A DNA stretch of 64,000 bases, taken from assembly GCA_951230915.1 (NCBI GenBank), contig OX579637.1, positions 5,704,001 to 5,768,000 of the forward strand, written 5' to 3'. The notes below the pieces were generated by a model. That model was not told the DNA's origin. It did no database searches and worked only from the letters and a program-made list of their open reading frames with translations. Origin of the DNA: Antitrichia curtipendula. Its lineage: Eukaryota; Streptophyta; Bryopsida; Hypnales; Leucodontaceae. This document shows, piece by piece, positions 48,690-60,509 of the stretch (position 1 is its first letter; every line of letters starts with the position of its first letter). Both the position numbers and the translations under genes were made by a program.

Positions 48690-50420
48690 TTAATGTTTGT
48701 ACCCCATACATTCATTCAATAGATAAAATTCATGTTTTGTTATGCAATTATCAATGTATGTAAAATATAAGACTCCAAAAGATTTTTTTTTTTTTTTTAA
48801 GTTACAAAAACTATAGGAAAATTGACTCCAAACTTTCATTTTGTGCAGAAATTTTGCCGTGACTAAGATTTTGGACAACCATAATGTGCTTTTACCCAAA
48901 TGCATCTATTGCAGGGCCAAAGGTTTAGGATTGTTGCTCGGTAATTTGGGACGCCCGTTTACAATCTTAGACTATAAGAAAATTCTTCTACCATACTTTG
49001 GAAACCACTTGACATTTGTATATAGATTTTTATACTCCTTTAACAGCCGTCCACTAAAATCCATGTAGAATTTAACTTGTTGGGACAAAAAATGACCTTC
49101 CAAGAAGTTCCCGCTTGTCTCCAAGTATTCCTATACAAGTTTCTTGAAATCAAAAACTTCTTTGATGAAATGAAGAATCATAAGAGAAAGGTCACAATCC
49201 ATAAGAGATTTCATAACCCTTGGAAATATCGGGCAGTTATTTGTCTTCAATATTATACTACATTGACCAAATAGAACATCAATGTCTTTGTAAGTGTCCC
49301 CAACAATAAAGAAGTTGATATATATTTTGCGGAAAATGCCTTTGAATACAAGCAAAGAGTAGAAAGCAAAACCCCATTGGTTCTTGTTGCCTCTTAATGC
49401 ATTATTGAGCTACAAAGACAATATAGGCAGTAGAGGTTGAGCTTAGAGAAGTTCTTATGGAGGGAGAATGAGAGAGTTTAAGTAAATTTTTGAGCCCTTC
49501 ACAACAATGCCTTTGTTAAAGTGGATTGGCTCTCCTCCACAAAAAATAACGTGCGTGATGAAATTTTGAGCGATTGTTCAAGATCACGCAACAACATTGC
49601 AACTATATGATTTGAATTTGTTGGAAAAATGTATAGGTCATAGAGAGCATACCAGATGTTGTCATGGCCATGTGCAATCATACCCGTTACAACAACAAGC
49701 ATTTTCATGAATGATCCATTACTTTGATCTTGTGAGAAAAGTAAAGAGAAGCAATTTTGGAGTGATTCATTTTAGCAAGGATGATGGTCACCGTCTTTTA
49801 GGATATTTCTCTATAATATACCAATTTGTATAATAGAACTCCTTGTGTGTCATTTTTTCCTCTAGATGGGTATTTAAAATTCTGGTCCACTTGTCTTGCA
49901 CACTAGAAAGTGAAGTGCAAGCACTCTTCATTTGCTTGTACATACTGCATATACCACATCTTGCAAAAGTGTCTCTATGAGCCTTTGGAGTGAATTCAGG
50001 AAAGAAAAGCACGTTGAATGTTACTCAAGCCACTAGAAGAAATTTGTTGCATATTGAACACGACATTGACCTCACTGATTATTGGTAATTAATCACTTCA
50101 ACAAAATGTTGATGGCAAGACCATTGCGGGGATTTTTTTCCTAGATTTTATTGTTTTCAATTTGTGTGGCATTTTGTTTACTTCACCTCCAACCAACATC
50201 CAAAGTGTAGTGGTATCTTGTAAGTATGTACGCATGGTTTTTTTGACCCAAAATTCCCATGCACCTCCACCTCTTTCCATTTTTGCCATTATGCTTGTAT
50301 TTATAGAATGTAGCTTTTGAAATCATGTGGATGGTCCACCAATTAATGGTACACACATCAATGCTTTTCAAGTCCTTGCTAACATTGTCTTTGTAGATCT
50401 TCTTATATACTCTAAAAGAA
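48690..50420 (-). pseudogene. Decayed transposase resembling DUF7869-type DDE proteins
   Basis: Read on the minus strand from about 50420: a linker (KATFYKYKHNGKNGKR), a Cys-containing block at about 49980-49800 (RDTFARCGICSMYKQMKSAC, LNTHLEEKMTHKEFYYT), then VTGMIAHGHDNIWYALYDLY at about 49690. FIVGDTYKDIDVLFGQCSII at about 49320 occupies the place of the GHTHEDID signature of this family. FLEGHFLSQQVKFYMDFSG and LYTNVKWFPK follow at about 49100-49000. The blocks lie in different frames with several stops. The signature has lost its first His and the Glu (GDTYKDID), so it is inactive on two counts. The assignment rests on remembered family motifs. Confidence 0.6.
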
Positions 50421-51965
50421 TGTATTTGTCAAAATACAATCTACTATGTATATGAATTTGCAAGCATATGGTTTGAATTTTGTCATGTGAAAAATGTTGC
50501 AAACACTTCTTATGGCAGCATGGATTGATAAACACTTCAATAATTACCCTTGTAGTGAAAAGGGATTCTTTATTTGGAGGGAAGTTTGGCTCTATCTCCT
50601 TACAAGAGCTTTCATATAAATAAACTCTAATTCAAATGCGACGGTTTAAAGCATTCACAACCATGCTGTATATGTATGTTTTGTTGTGGTCATATAGACT
50701 TATACCATTCAAGAACACATGCTTAATGTGCCAAAAGTGCATTAACCACATCCAAGTCGACGAGACTTTTGCCTTGTACAAAGACTCTGCAATTTGTACA
50801 TCAATTTGATCGTCACCTAGGGGCTTTCCGTTTATGTCAATGACAAGATTTGCTCCACACTCTAATACACTCTTTTTGCAACATCATCCCCGTGTCATTT
50901 TTTAGTATGATACACTTCATGTTCCAAGAGTCTCGAGGAATACCATCGTAAGCAACTATACTAGGAGGTAATGTAGGTCCTATAACTATAAATTCATTAG
51001 TTCCATGAATATCCATTCTGTTGGAAACCAATTGACATTTGGAATATTTACCTTTGAGTTGAATATAAAGAATTTGCCAATATAATTGCTACAATAAAAA
51101 TTCCTATATAATTTGTTCTAACTTTTTATAATTAGTATCCAATATTATAGACAACTAAGGAATATTATTGAATTGAGGATAATGAAGGAAATTGATAATA
51201 GTTCTCTTGCAATTTGCAAATGCACTTGACAAGTACTAATTCAAAATAATATTACACCGACATCTCAATCAATTGATTCCTTGTAGTAGAATTATGTTTG
51301 CTTGAAGTTTAACAACTAATGATTATAGTAACCAACTTCCATGTACTTATTCTCAACTCAAAAATAAAGAAAATAAACTATAATTTATATACGGAGTATC
51401 TAAGTGAAGATTAAACAAAACATCTTCAAATTGATGATAAACCTATTTGAATAGACTCCTTAAAGGATACAAATATCTTATTTAAAGCCCAAATGTAGTT
51501 TATGATAGTATTTACAATTGGTTTGTCTATACTTTATTCAAAAATAGATTTAAAAATATTTTTTTAATGTCATATTTAACTACTCTTGGACTTTCAAGGG
51601 AATTTTGGACTATGTGAAAAAATTGATCTTCAAGAGTTCTTTGGGTATTAAGAAGTATGTTTAGAGATAAAAACATGCCAAGAAATCTTTAATTGTATTA
51701 TTACATCCATTTTTCATGTACTTTTGACAAGTCAAAGAGATAAGATGTTGAAAGAGCCCTTGATATATGGCAATACCATAAATATGGGATTCTCATTTTG
51801 GCAACAATTTTTAAAAAATTTAAAAAATTTAAAAGAAATAGTTGTGGGAATGAGGGGTTTGCCTAAGAGCTTTGCGGATCTCCAGAATTGATGCTCGCAA
51901 TATTAGAGAATTTTTTTGGAAACAACAATTCACGCCTATACATCCACAAAGCTTAGTAGGTATAT
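50421..51965. other. AT-rich spacer, possible 5' part of the decayed transposase
   Basis: The minus strand from 51031 to 50837 has a short ORF (IDGTNEF-like phrase HGTNEFIVIGPTLPPSIV) that could be the N-terminal part of the transposase below it, but I cannot establish this. From 51050 to 51965 no coding sequence is seen. Confidence 0.35.
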
Positions 51966-52275
51966 GTTGAAGGAAGTGCGTAGTATGTTTCAGATTGTTT
52001 GTAGTAGCTCATAGTATAAGCAAACTTTGGTTAGAAGTTGTAGGAACTCATACTATGGGCTAACCTTAGTTCGGTGTTGTTTGTAGCTAAACTAATGGGA
52101 GTTTAGAGAGGGGCAACCTTCTTAGTGGTGACATAATCCATATGGTTAGTCATGGCACTTATTGGTAGAGTAGTATAAAAAATCAGCCCCTTGCACGGAC
52201 TTGACACCCCTTTCTTACACTTGTTTGTGTTCTTCCTTCATTTGATTATATTATCTTAGTGTTCTTTTCTCAAAA
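51966..52275 (+). repeat. Probable 5' LTR of the copia element
   Basis: It begins TGTTGAAGGAAGTGCG, which fits the usual TGTTG start of plant copia LTRs, and ends in a T-rich stretch near TTAGTGTTCTTTTCTC. No second LTR is in the window, so the right border is inferred. A clean primer-binding site (TGGTATCAGAGC) is not visible; GGCTATGGCCCCA at about 52277 may be its worn remnant. TATAAAAA at about 52171 could be its TATA box. Confidence 0.4.
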
Positions 52276-52389
52276 GGCTATGGCCCCACTCATGTGAGTT
52301 GCTTTTAGAGGTTACAAAATATATATGAAGAGTACAAGTGGAGCTTGGAGCATGGTAAGTTTAGGGTTGTTTTGGAGCACTTTAGATCA

Positions 52390-52975
52390 AGATCTTGACA
52401 TTTTGTGAACACATGAGTATTCATTAGAATGATTGGAAGCACTGAGGATGTGATTTGAGAGATTTAGAGCATTGGAATGTTTATTAAAATGATTTGGACT
52501 ACGGGGTCTGATTTGAAAGATTTGGAGCATTTTGAGTGTCCATTGGAGACATTTGAACCACTTAAGACCTGATTTGGGAGATTTAAAGCATTGGAGTGTT
52601 CATTGGAGAGATTTAGATCATTTGGGGTCTAATTGAGAGATTTGGAGCATTTGAATGTTCATTGTAGTGATTTGGACCACTTAGGGTTTGATTTGAGAGA
52701 TTTGGAACAATTGAGTGTTCTTTGGAGTTTTTCGGAGTATTGAAGGGGTTATTGGAGATATTTGGATCATTGGAGGGTTCATTGGAGTGATTTGGATCAT
52801 GTGGAGTCTAATTTGAGAGATTTGAAGCATTGGAGTGTTCATTGGAGATTTTGAGCCATTTGAAGGTTCTTTGGAGAGGTTTGGACCATTTGAGTGTTCA
52901 TTGGAGATTACTAGACCATTGGAGTGATCATTGGAGTAATTTAAACCATTCTAGCGCTAATTGGATTTAGAGGGG
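52390..52975 (+). repeat. ~58-bp minisatellite in the copia leader
   Basis: About eight to ten diverged units of roughly 58-60 bp. Each holds GATTTGGAGCATTGGAGTGT then TCATTGGAGTGATTTGG and a phrase like ACCACTTGGGGTCTGATTTG. The array lies between the LTR and the gag start at 53004. Leaders of LTR elements sometimes hold tandem repeats; here the array makes up most of the leader. Confidence 0.8.
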
Positions 52976-53003
52976 CTTCTATTTGAGTGGAAGTCATTAT
53001 ACC

Positions 53004-53748
53004 ATGGCCACAAGTGATGGAGATGGCATGAGGGTCATTCACAAGTTCAATGGAGACAACTTTGGAAGTTCAAGATGGAAATGATCTTGGTTGAGAAGGA
53101 CTTATGGGAGATTGTGGAAGACATCAAGGAACTTCCTCCGTCCGATGTTGATGTAAATGTCAAGAAGGCCTATGATAGGAGGGTCAAGAAGGCCTTCTCC
53201 ATGATTGCTTCCATCTTGTGGATAGGCAACTTGCACATGTCCGAGCATGTAAAGGACCAACGGAAGCATGGCGTGTTCTTTGCAACATCCATGAGATTAA
53301 GAGCTTGTCTAATATGCTCTTTATTTGACACAAGCTCTTCACGTACAAGATGAAAGCGGGCGATGACATACTTGACCACATCACCAAAGTGAAGGCACTT
53401 GCGGACCAACTTATTTGTTTGGAGGTACTCGTGACGGATGGAGATATTGTCATCACTCTCCTTGAGAGTTTGCCACCTTCTTTTGAGTACCTCATCACCG
53501 CTTTAGAGACAAGACCCATGGAAGAGCTTACTTTTGGTTTCATTACGGCAAGATTGATGCATGAGGTTTTCAAGGGGAAGGAAAATGAGCCCAAGATGGA
53601 GGGGCAACTCTCTTCTCACGATATGGCCAAGGGGGTAGCTCACAACTACGCAAGGAGACAAGCATGTGCTACAATTGTGGGAAGCCCAGTCACCTTGCAA
53701 GATATTGTAGACAATCTAATAAGGAGAGTGCAAACAAGGCTAGTGTAA
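53004..53748 (+). pseudogene. copia gag with CCHC zinc knuckle, frameshifted
   Basis: The start ATG at 53004 gives MATSDGDGMRVIHKFNGDNF, then a frameshift near 53065 leads into MILVEKDLWEIVEDIKELPP. A second shift near 53280-53350 leads into DDILDHITKVKALADQL and LLESLPPSFEYLITALETRP. These are typical of the UBN2-type gag of copia elements. A third shift at about 53660 leads into CYNCGKPSHLARYC, a perfect CCHC knuckle (C-x2-C-x4-H-x4-C). Gag would package element RNA. Confidence 0.8.
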
Positions 53749-55015
53749 AGGAGGAGGAAGATGACTTTGTATTTGCGGCGAATGATGGGTATGACAACAC
53801 CAACATGTTCCATTGGATCATTGACTTGGGTACTACTAAATACATGACCCTGCATAGGTAAGCTTTCCTCAGGTATGAACCCATTAGCAATTGAAAGGTG
53901 TAATTGGGTGACAATGGTGTGGTGGAGGGCCAATGGCATCAGTTGCATTATTGTAGAGGTGGATGTGAAGGACACTTCAAGAAGAATTTGCATTCAAGAT
54001 GCGTTGCATGTGCCCAAATTACATGCCAACTTGCTTTCGGTGAGCAAGTTGGTGTGACAAGATTTGAAGGTGTAATTCAAAAACAAGGGCTTCATTTTTA
54101 GAGCACCCAATGGAGAGATGATTGTCACCGCACTGAGGAAGGCAATTTGTACCTACTCAAGTTCAAAATGGTGAATGGTACCAACGTGGCATGTTTGGCA
54201 CAAAGATCCTCCCACCAACACTCATTAGAGCTATAGCACAAGAAATTGGGCCACCTCAATGTGAAGAGTGTGTAGAGCCTTCAAAGCATGGTAGGTGGCA
54301 TACAAGTGATGAAGAGCTCTAGTGACCTTAAGTGGGAGGCTTGCATTGAAAGTAAGCAAATAAAGCAACCATTTTCAAGTAATGGCGCAACGAGGGTAGC
54401 CAAGGTATTGGAGATTGTGCACTTTGATGTATGCGGCCCTATGAGGACTACTTCCATGGGTGGTGCAAAATATTTCCTAACTTTCATTGATGATTTGTCA
54501 AGGAAGATTTGGGTATTTATGCTTAAGTGCAAGAGTGATGTGTTTGAGAGGTTCAAGGCATGGAAGGCCCTTGTGAAGAATGAATCAGGGCACAAAGTGA
54601 AGGTGTTGAGATGGGACAACGGAGGGAAATACATGTCTTAGGCCTTTGAGGCTTTTACGAGAGACTATGGCATTCAGCATCAAATTTTGGCTTCTTATAC
54701 TCCACAACAAAATGGTGTGGCGGAGCGTGCCAATTGCACATTTGTGGAGATAGCACGAGCCATGTTACACGCCCAAGGCCTCACATATGATCTTTGGGCG
54801 GAGGCCATTTAAATGCGGCATACACACGCAATAGATGTCCCATAAGTGCTGTAGTATCTATGTCACCGCAAGAAGCATGGAGTGGAAGAAGACCAAACCT
54901 TGGTCACATGCGCATTTTTGAATGCATTGCGTATGCTTTGAATTTGAGTCCAAAGTGCTCTAACCTTGATGCAAAGGACACTAGGTGCTTGTTCTTGGGC
55001 TATTGTATGGGCTAA
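53749..55015 (+). pseudogene. copia protease remnant and integrase
   Basis: The protease site reads WIIDLGTTKYMT at about 53814; the usual D-[ST]-G-[AT] motif is damaged because Leu replaces Ser/Thr after the Asp. The integrase begins with CEACIESKQIKQPF and has all three catalytic residues: Asp in HFDVCGPMRT, Asp in VLRWDNGGKYMS, and Glu in NGVAERANCT (about 54718). Stops interrupt it at 54639-54641 and about 54810, and the pre-integrase region 53860-54280 is badly broken. The ORF 54794-55015 continues the integrase C-terminal region and ends in TAA at the truncation point. Confidence 0.8.
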
Positions 55016-55065
55016 ATTTTTTTTGGGTGCAAAATTCATTACTTTGGTAGTATCACTTTGCCATA

Positions 55066-55180
55066 AACCACGGCTTTAGGATAAACAACGGTTGCAGGGT
55101 ACGCCTCGGCTTTAGGACTTCATGACAACCACGGTTTTAGGTAGCCGACGGTTGTAGGATACCCTTTGGCCTTAGGTCGG
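55066..55180 (+). repeat. Imperfect repeat of CGGTTTTAGG/CGGTTG.AGGGTA phrases
   Basis: Two diverged copies of a ~55-bp unit. The first has ACCACGGCTTTAGG, then AACGGTTGCAGGGTACG, then CGGCTTTAGG. The second has ACCACGGTTTTAGG, then GACGGTTGTAGGATAC and GGCCTTAGG. They lie exactly between the end of copia similarity and the start of the GC-richer locus, so they may mark a transposon end. No matching inverted copy was found near 63 kb. Confidence 0.5.
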
Positions 55181-56707
55181 CGTGGGGACCTGGTTTTCTC
55201 TCCGGTTGACGAACTCTACTTTCTCTCCCTGCTTTTCTACAACACTTGTGCCGACCCTGCGTGATTTGCGAATCTTTTTCTGTGATTCCGAGAGCGTACG
55301 GTTGCCTGAAGGCACTTTCTTATTCTCGGGAGGCGCTTTCCGAATTTGGGAAGAGGGGAAGTCCTAGTTTTGCGACATCCAAGGGTGCGCGTGCAGTTAG
55401 CGCGTGGTGTTTTCGTGAACCGCAACGTGCTGTTGCATGGTGTTTTGGTATATTGGGCGTGTGTTGTTGCAGATTGGGAGGCAGCTGTTTACGGTGCCGA
55501 TTCTTCTCAATTGGGGTTTGTTTTCTGAACCTTCTTATGTTTCCGTGTTGCGCTGCTGTTTTCGTGTTGCACTTTCTTCTTATGTTTCCGATTTGCACTG
55601 CTGAATCTTGACTATAGAAATCGGGTCTTAGAGTCTGAGGTTGGTTGATGAGGCTGACACCTTTGGTGTCTCGCCATGACCTCTTGCTGCACCAGATTTA
55701 CTTGTCGGCTCGTTAAGTATCCAATGCCTCTCTACTGCAGATGATCCTTTCTCTGTAGCGTAGTTAAATTCAAAGCCCTTTACATGTATTCGAGCTTGGA
55801 GGTTTACTCGATTAGGGTTTAGCAATTTGGAGGGAAGCGCCGACAGAGTTGAAAGGTGTCTGAATAACACAAGGAGAGCAATTCTTGCATGGTACTTTGA
55901 GTCCAGATTGTAGTCAAGGTTGCATTGGCTATGGATCTCATAGAGCTGCTTGAATGGAACTTTTCTTTCTGTAGTTAGTGTTTATCAATTTGGAGCTAAG
56001 CAGAAACAACTGAAAGGTACCTCAAGAACTTGCATAGATTGATTCATGTATGATGGATTGAGGTTAGAGTAAAGTTAGGTTATGGAACTTGTTGCATACA
56101 TTCGGCGTTGTTCATGTGAAGCTGTTTAGGGCGATTAAGGCTCTATAGTTAGGGTTTGGCAATTCGATGGGTAGATCATATTTAAACAGGTCGATCGCAG
56201 ATGATGCTTTGCGTCTAGATTGAAATCAATTTTTTGGAAGCTCATATATTGTGTTCGTTGATGTGGAGATGTTGTGGTTTAGGTTCTTTTCTCTTCACAA
56301 GTTGCAATTATCAGTAGAATTTTGTGTCTGCAAGTGCCACTATCTGTTGCAGGGTTCTTATAAGGGATGGAGAAGCTTAGAGATTGATACATTCACAGTT
56401 GAACTTCCCTGTCTACGTACCAGTCGAGTTTTCCAAGGCTGAAGTCCCTTGAAGTTTTCCATGTCGATGTCAAGCTGTTGCAGTTGTTTCTTCCTCCGTG
56501 GTTGGTGGTCAAGGTTCAGTAGTGTGCAAAATCAAGCAGACACAGATGGAAGGGAGCCATATGCTATATGTTAATTTGTTTGACTCGGGTTTAGTATTGA
56601 TACTACATATCTTGATGGTTTTGATGCAGGGTTATAGTGAGTTTTTCTTTCCTATTACAGAATTGAAAGACCAATTGAAGCTGCAGCCGGGAAGTGAGGA
56701 TCTTTAG
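55181..56707 (+). promoter_or_regulatory. Leader region of the ParB-like/methyltransferase-like locus
   Basis: A GC-richer stretch with TTTTCTCTCC pyrimidine patches near 55195-55230, typical of plant 5' leaders. Several short ORFs overlap here in different frames (for example 55246-55611) with Cys/Phe-rich translations and no recognised similarity, so I do not call a gene. It ends at an ATG at 56708 that begins a plausible first exon. Confidence 0.35.
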
Positions 56708-56765
56708 ATGAATTCGGCTTTAGAAAGACCTGCTGTTGTGAAGAGAAGAGCTAAAACCCAATTAG
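56708..56765 (+). other. Candidate first coding exon of the ParB-like locus
   Basis: ATG at 56708 begins MNSALERPAVVKRRAKTQL and stops at a donor TTAG|GTAAAC, giving a short basic N-terminus (KRRAK could be nuclear). Phase is 1. The next coding block starts about 1 kb on. The exon is inferred from the start and donor only; there is no homology support. Confidence 0.35.
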
Positions 56766-57779
56766 GTAAACATAAGCATATTTAATTCTACCCTTAAACC
56801 AACGTTCCATTGAACCATGGCTGGGTCGTCCTAAAGCATTTGTTGATTAGTCCATTCAGTTCGATGTAAATTCAGGTCCATTCGAGCTGATAGTGTAGAA
56901 AACAAACTTGTCTTAATCTAACAATCCTAAAATCGGGTTTTTAGAATAGACGAAATTGAAGAGTTGTCATTAATATAATCACTAGGTCCACATCAGCCAT
57001 AAGAGCTCGACTCGAGCTGAAATCAATACTCAATGCTAGCTCACAGGACCACCAGAAATTCAAGAACATGACCATTCAGCTCGAGTCGAGCTGAATACAG
57101 AAAAAGAATTCGAGTACCGATATAAAAATCCAGAATAACTTTAAAAAGGTAAAAAAATCCCGAGGTGAGCCTATAAATATACTAGAACCCACAAGACAAC
57201 ACAAGACCTCAACTCGAATTGGACGAACGTGCAGTTAGATCACTCCAATTATATAGCCATCCGTTCAAATCATCAGCTGTAACAACGCTCAATAATCAGT
57301 TCAAATCAAACTGAACAGACAATAGAAAAGGTCACATAGTCAAGACAATATCAGTCTGTTGTAACAAAAAATTAAACAAATAAACAATAGCAAATTCATA
57401 ACCAAACAAGTCGGCACAAGCTCATAATCTAGAAGATCAAGTAAAGCCAGTACTAACATTAGGACTAAATCAATATGACTAATCCTAGAGAGTATTCAGC
57501 TCAACTTGAGCTGATTGAGCTAGGCTAAGTGAAGAATTAAACTAAAGAAGAATTAACCTAAGTAAAAAAGGGAGCCTTTGGTACAAGCGTACCATATCAT
57601 CCGCAACTCAAACGCTGACAAGGAAAACCACCCATTCAGCTCGATTCGAACTCAAACCTAGAAAATCAAATTTGGTAAGTGTCAAAAAATATCTAGCGTA
57701 GCTAGCTTCCCACAATGCACTGCTATAGTTAGGACTATGCATAACAAAATAGCTAATGTGAAAAACTATTACCGAATCA
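56766..57779 (+). other. Candidate intron carrying palindromes
   Basis: No coding sequence. It holds the densest set of the palindrome family: 56854-56891 (partial), 57004-57020, 57074-57096 (perfect, 11-base arms around one base), 57494-57516 (one mismatch) and 57634-57655. If the flanking exons are real it is an intron of about 1 kb. Confidence 0.4.
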
Positions 57780-60509
57780 CAAGATGGATAGACAACTTTC
57801 GTAGCAAGAGAATTACTACAAAAATCTGCGGTCCAACGAGTCGACGACGAGGGTGATGGAGACGACTTCCTAAACAACGGGGACTATTGGGAATTCCAGC
57901 ACCCGGACAAAGTCGAGTGCTGGAGCCTAATGATGATACCTTGCTCAGAGCACATATGCTTCTGCGTAAAGTTCCTTAGTATAGACGTCTTCATTCCGTT
58001 TTCATACGATGAACAAGCGAAGGATGTTGTTGAAGATGTTCACCCAACAATCAAAGTACACTGCGTGACGACTCAAATAGGACTGACACTAGCACAGTAG
58101 TACAACTATACGATCTACTTTGACTCGGAAAAAATTCCATTTCGGGTTACACAGTTAATGAAGTCTTTTGAAACAACATCGTTCCAAGACGAGATTAAAG
58201 AACTGGAAGAGAGTGAATGAGAAGTGCTTTCAGAAGGAAAATGGAGAGCCACTCACTAGTAGAAGACTGTGCGCTAAAGTCAGAGCTCTCTTCCAAAATT
58301 TTGACGTCCTGGAGGCAAAATTCGAAATAGAAAGAAGGAGCAAGAGTGCTAGAACCATCTCCCTCAACGTTGGCAGTCAAGAACTAAGTCAGCTGTCATC
58401 GGACAATCAGTACCCAGGAGAAACATCACGACGGGGAACACAGAACAGGAAGTCTATAGATACAACAAGTCGTGCGTTGAAGAAGAGTAATTTGGCATCG
58501 GCATCAGTGCATGTGCTAGTTGAGAGGTTTGGAGAGCACTCGGCCGTGGAAGACATCAGCATCGATTTGAGTGAAATTCTTGAGTCACTCAAGACAAACA
58601 TGAAACCTGACTATGAAGAATCCAATAAGGCGTACAAGAAGTTCTGGATTACCTGCGCAGATGTCTTCCTGTACAAGATGGAGAAGAAAGAGCTCTCAAT
58701 TGAGAAGCTCATCTAGGCGTCCGCAACTCTCAACATACGGAACAAGGAACAAGCTATTATTGAAGATATGATGCACTGGCTAGTCACCATGCCAGACCAC
58801 AGCAACCGGCAAACACTTTACGTTATGCCCACAAACAAGCCAACGGGGTCTGGTGATGATTCATGGAACGGAGATCAAGGACGGAGAGTTCTATATCATA
58901 AACGGCCAACACAGTGTATGGGAAGCAAATTCATGCAGGACACAAAATATAATATCGATGCGGATACTATAAAAGACTTCAAAACATGGAGTTGCTACAT
59001 TGCCTGGATAGAAGACCAAGAGATACTTCACTCCATTTCGGTGTATTTCAATTGAGTTAAGCATTTCCAAGCCATTCAGCCACAACTACTTTAGCTCGAC
59101 TCAAGCTAAGCAGAGTTCTAACTCAGAAAGTGTGGCATCTATGTAGGAATTCACTAAGGCCATGCAAATGCGGTTCTCGATGATGTGGCAAAGTCGCATC
59201 AGAAGGCCAAGGCAAAAGACTCCAAAGGAGGTCTGGTAATCACGAATGAAATCAAAGTCATCACCGCCCCCGATCATGTTTTCAGTCTTTGGAGCAAAGT
59301 TTTCTCCAGGACTTCGTACGGTGAGCTCATTGATGCAGACACGCTGAAGAAGTTCAACGTGCGGACGTCTTGGAAAATCGAGAACGAGATGCTGAACAAG
59401 GAGTTCTTCAAGCTCTTCGGGAGTCTAACAAACGACAATTTGGTCACGCTCGCCAACCACATCCTCAATAGAACTGGCAACAAAAGAAAGTATCCACATC
59501 CCAAAGTGACGATGAAGCAAACCTCGTCAGTTCTGGGAAGTTGTTACACTGCCAAGGAGTAGATTAAGAGATAGAAAACGAAGGCAGTTTGTAAAGAAAG
59601 CGTTCAACAAGCTCGATCCGACGTTGGGCCTTCTTAACATGGTCGGGGAGCCTGTGGCGTCAAAGTGGAAGGACTTCAAGCGGAAGCACAACATCACTTC
59701 TGCGACGATGAATGTTCTTCTTGAACGGCCGGGGGAGGAGTTCTTCACCGAGGTCAAGCAAATGAAGTCCAAAAACAAGACCATCGAGCAAATTTCCAAG
59801 GATGCTACTGAATTCTTCAAAGTATTCTTGAGAGACCGAAAGAATTTTGTTCCAGCGTCGGTAGTGGCGTACTATGCGCCATATGACATCGAGAAGGACC
59901 ATCACATTCTTTGGCTAACAAATGTGTGGACCGTTGACACCCCCGCAGATTTAAAGCTCGGATTCATTGACTTTCGTTTCAATCTGGGGGTGTTGGCAAA
60001 GAAGGCGGGGACAATTGCGATACTCTACTTCAACACGGTAATGGAATCCTTAAGAGGGAAGTGCCAACTTTTGTTAGAGGAAGTTCCCGCCTGGCTTTTC
60101 ATCTGCGCGGAATTGATAGAGCAGACACAGGCTTCTAGCGTTTGTGCAAGGCCACGAGGTCCTCAACTCGTATAAATGCCACTTTTTGGACTATAGACCG
60201 GGACCGTATGAGCGTATGGGAGACATGGCCTCCGCAAAGGCGAAACTGCACGACAAGGTTCTGCTGACGTTCCTGACTAGTCCCACATTTTCGATTGTAG
60301 GTAGAATTCCCGACGTCTTTGAGGCTCCGGAGACGTTGATATTCACGAAGCCTTGAGGGTATAACAAGTTGGAATTTCGTCTGTACAATACATAACTTTG
60401 CATGGAATTTTATCTCTGGGTAGTGAAGAAGTTCTGCATTACTGGCACAAGTGTCTTCTTGGTCTTTGTGGGTGGAAAGTTGACTTGTGCAGCAGTGGTA
60501 GGCTTTTAA
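57780..60509 (+). pseudogene. ParB/DGQHR-like plus DNA-methyltransferase-like protein, decayed
   Basis: Coding-like blocks in shifting frames. 57790-58087 has ELLQKSAVQRVDDEGDGDDF and then LMMIPCSEHICFCVKFLSID. 58168-58716 has a charged helical region ending KKELSIEKLI. 58717-59056 has NRQTLYVMPTNKPT, IKDGEFYIINGQHSVW (58871-58921, other frame) and FKTWSCYIAWIEDQEILHSI; NGQHS resembles the DGQHR/GxxR core of ParB-like domains. 59185-59562 is helical and unassigned. 59585-60509 has GFIDFRFNLG (59963-59989), like a worn DPPYNLG motif, and finally GTSVFLVFVGGKLTCAAVV (60444-60500), like a worn D-x-F-x-G-x-G SAM site. DPPY before FxGxG is the order of permuted N6/N4 methyltransferases. ParB-methyltransferase fusions are known from bacteria and phages. 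Key residues are lost, so it is inactive. The fold assignment is inference. Confidence 0.45.

Larger units (their letters stand above)
51966..55015 (+). mobile_element. Truncated Ty1/copia retrotransposon
   Basis: Order of parts: a probable 5' LTR starting TGTTGAAGG (51970), a repeat-filled leader, gag with a CCHC knuckle, a protease remnant and a nearly complete integrase. The protease-integrase order without a reverse transcriptase between them is the copia arrangement. Sequence similarity stops at about 55015, just after the integrase C-terminal part (RCLFLGYCMG). Reverse transcriptase, RNase H and the 3' LTR are missing. Many stops and frameshifts show it is dead. Confidence 0.8.

Noticed and set aside
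55246..55611. 121-codon Cys/Phe-rich ORF upstream of the ParB-like locus
   Set aside because: Three overlapping frames are open in this GC-richer patch and none resembles a known protein; more likely leader sequence.
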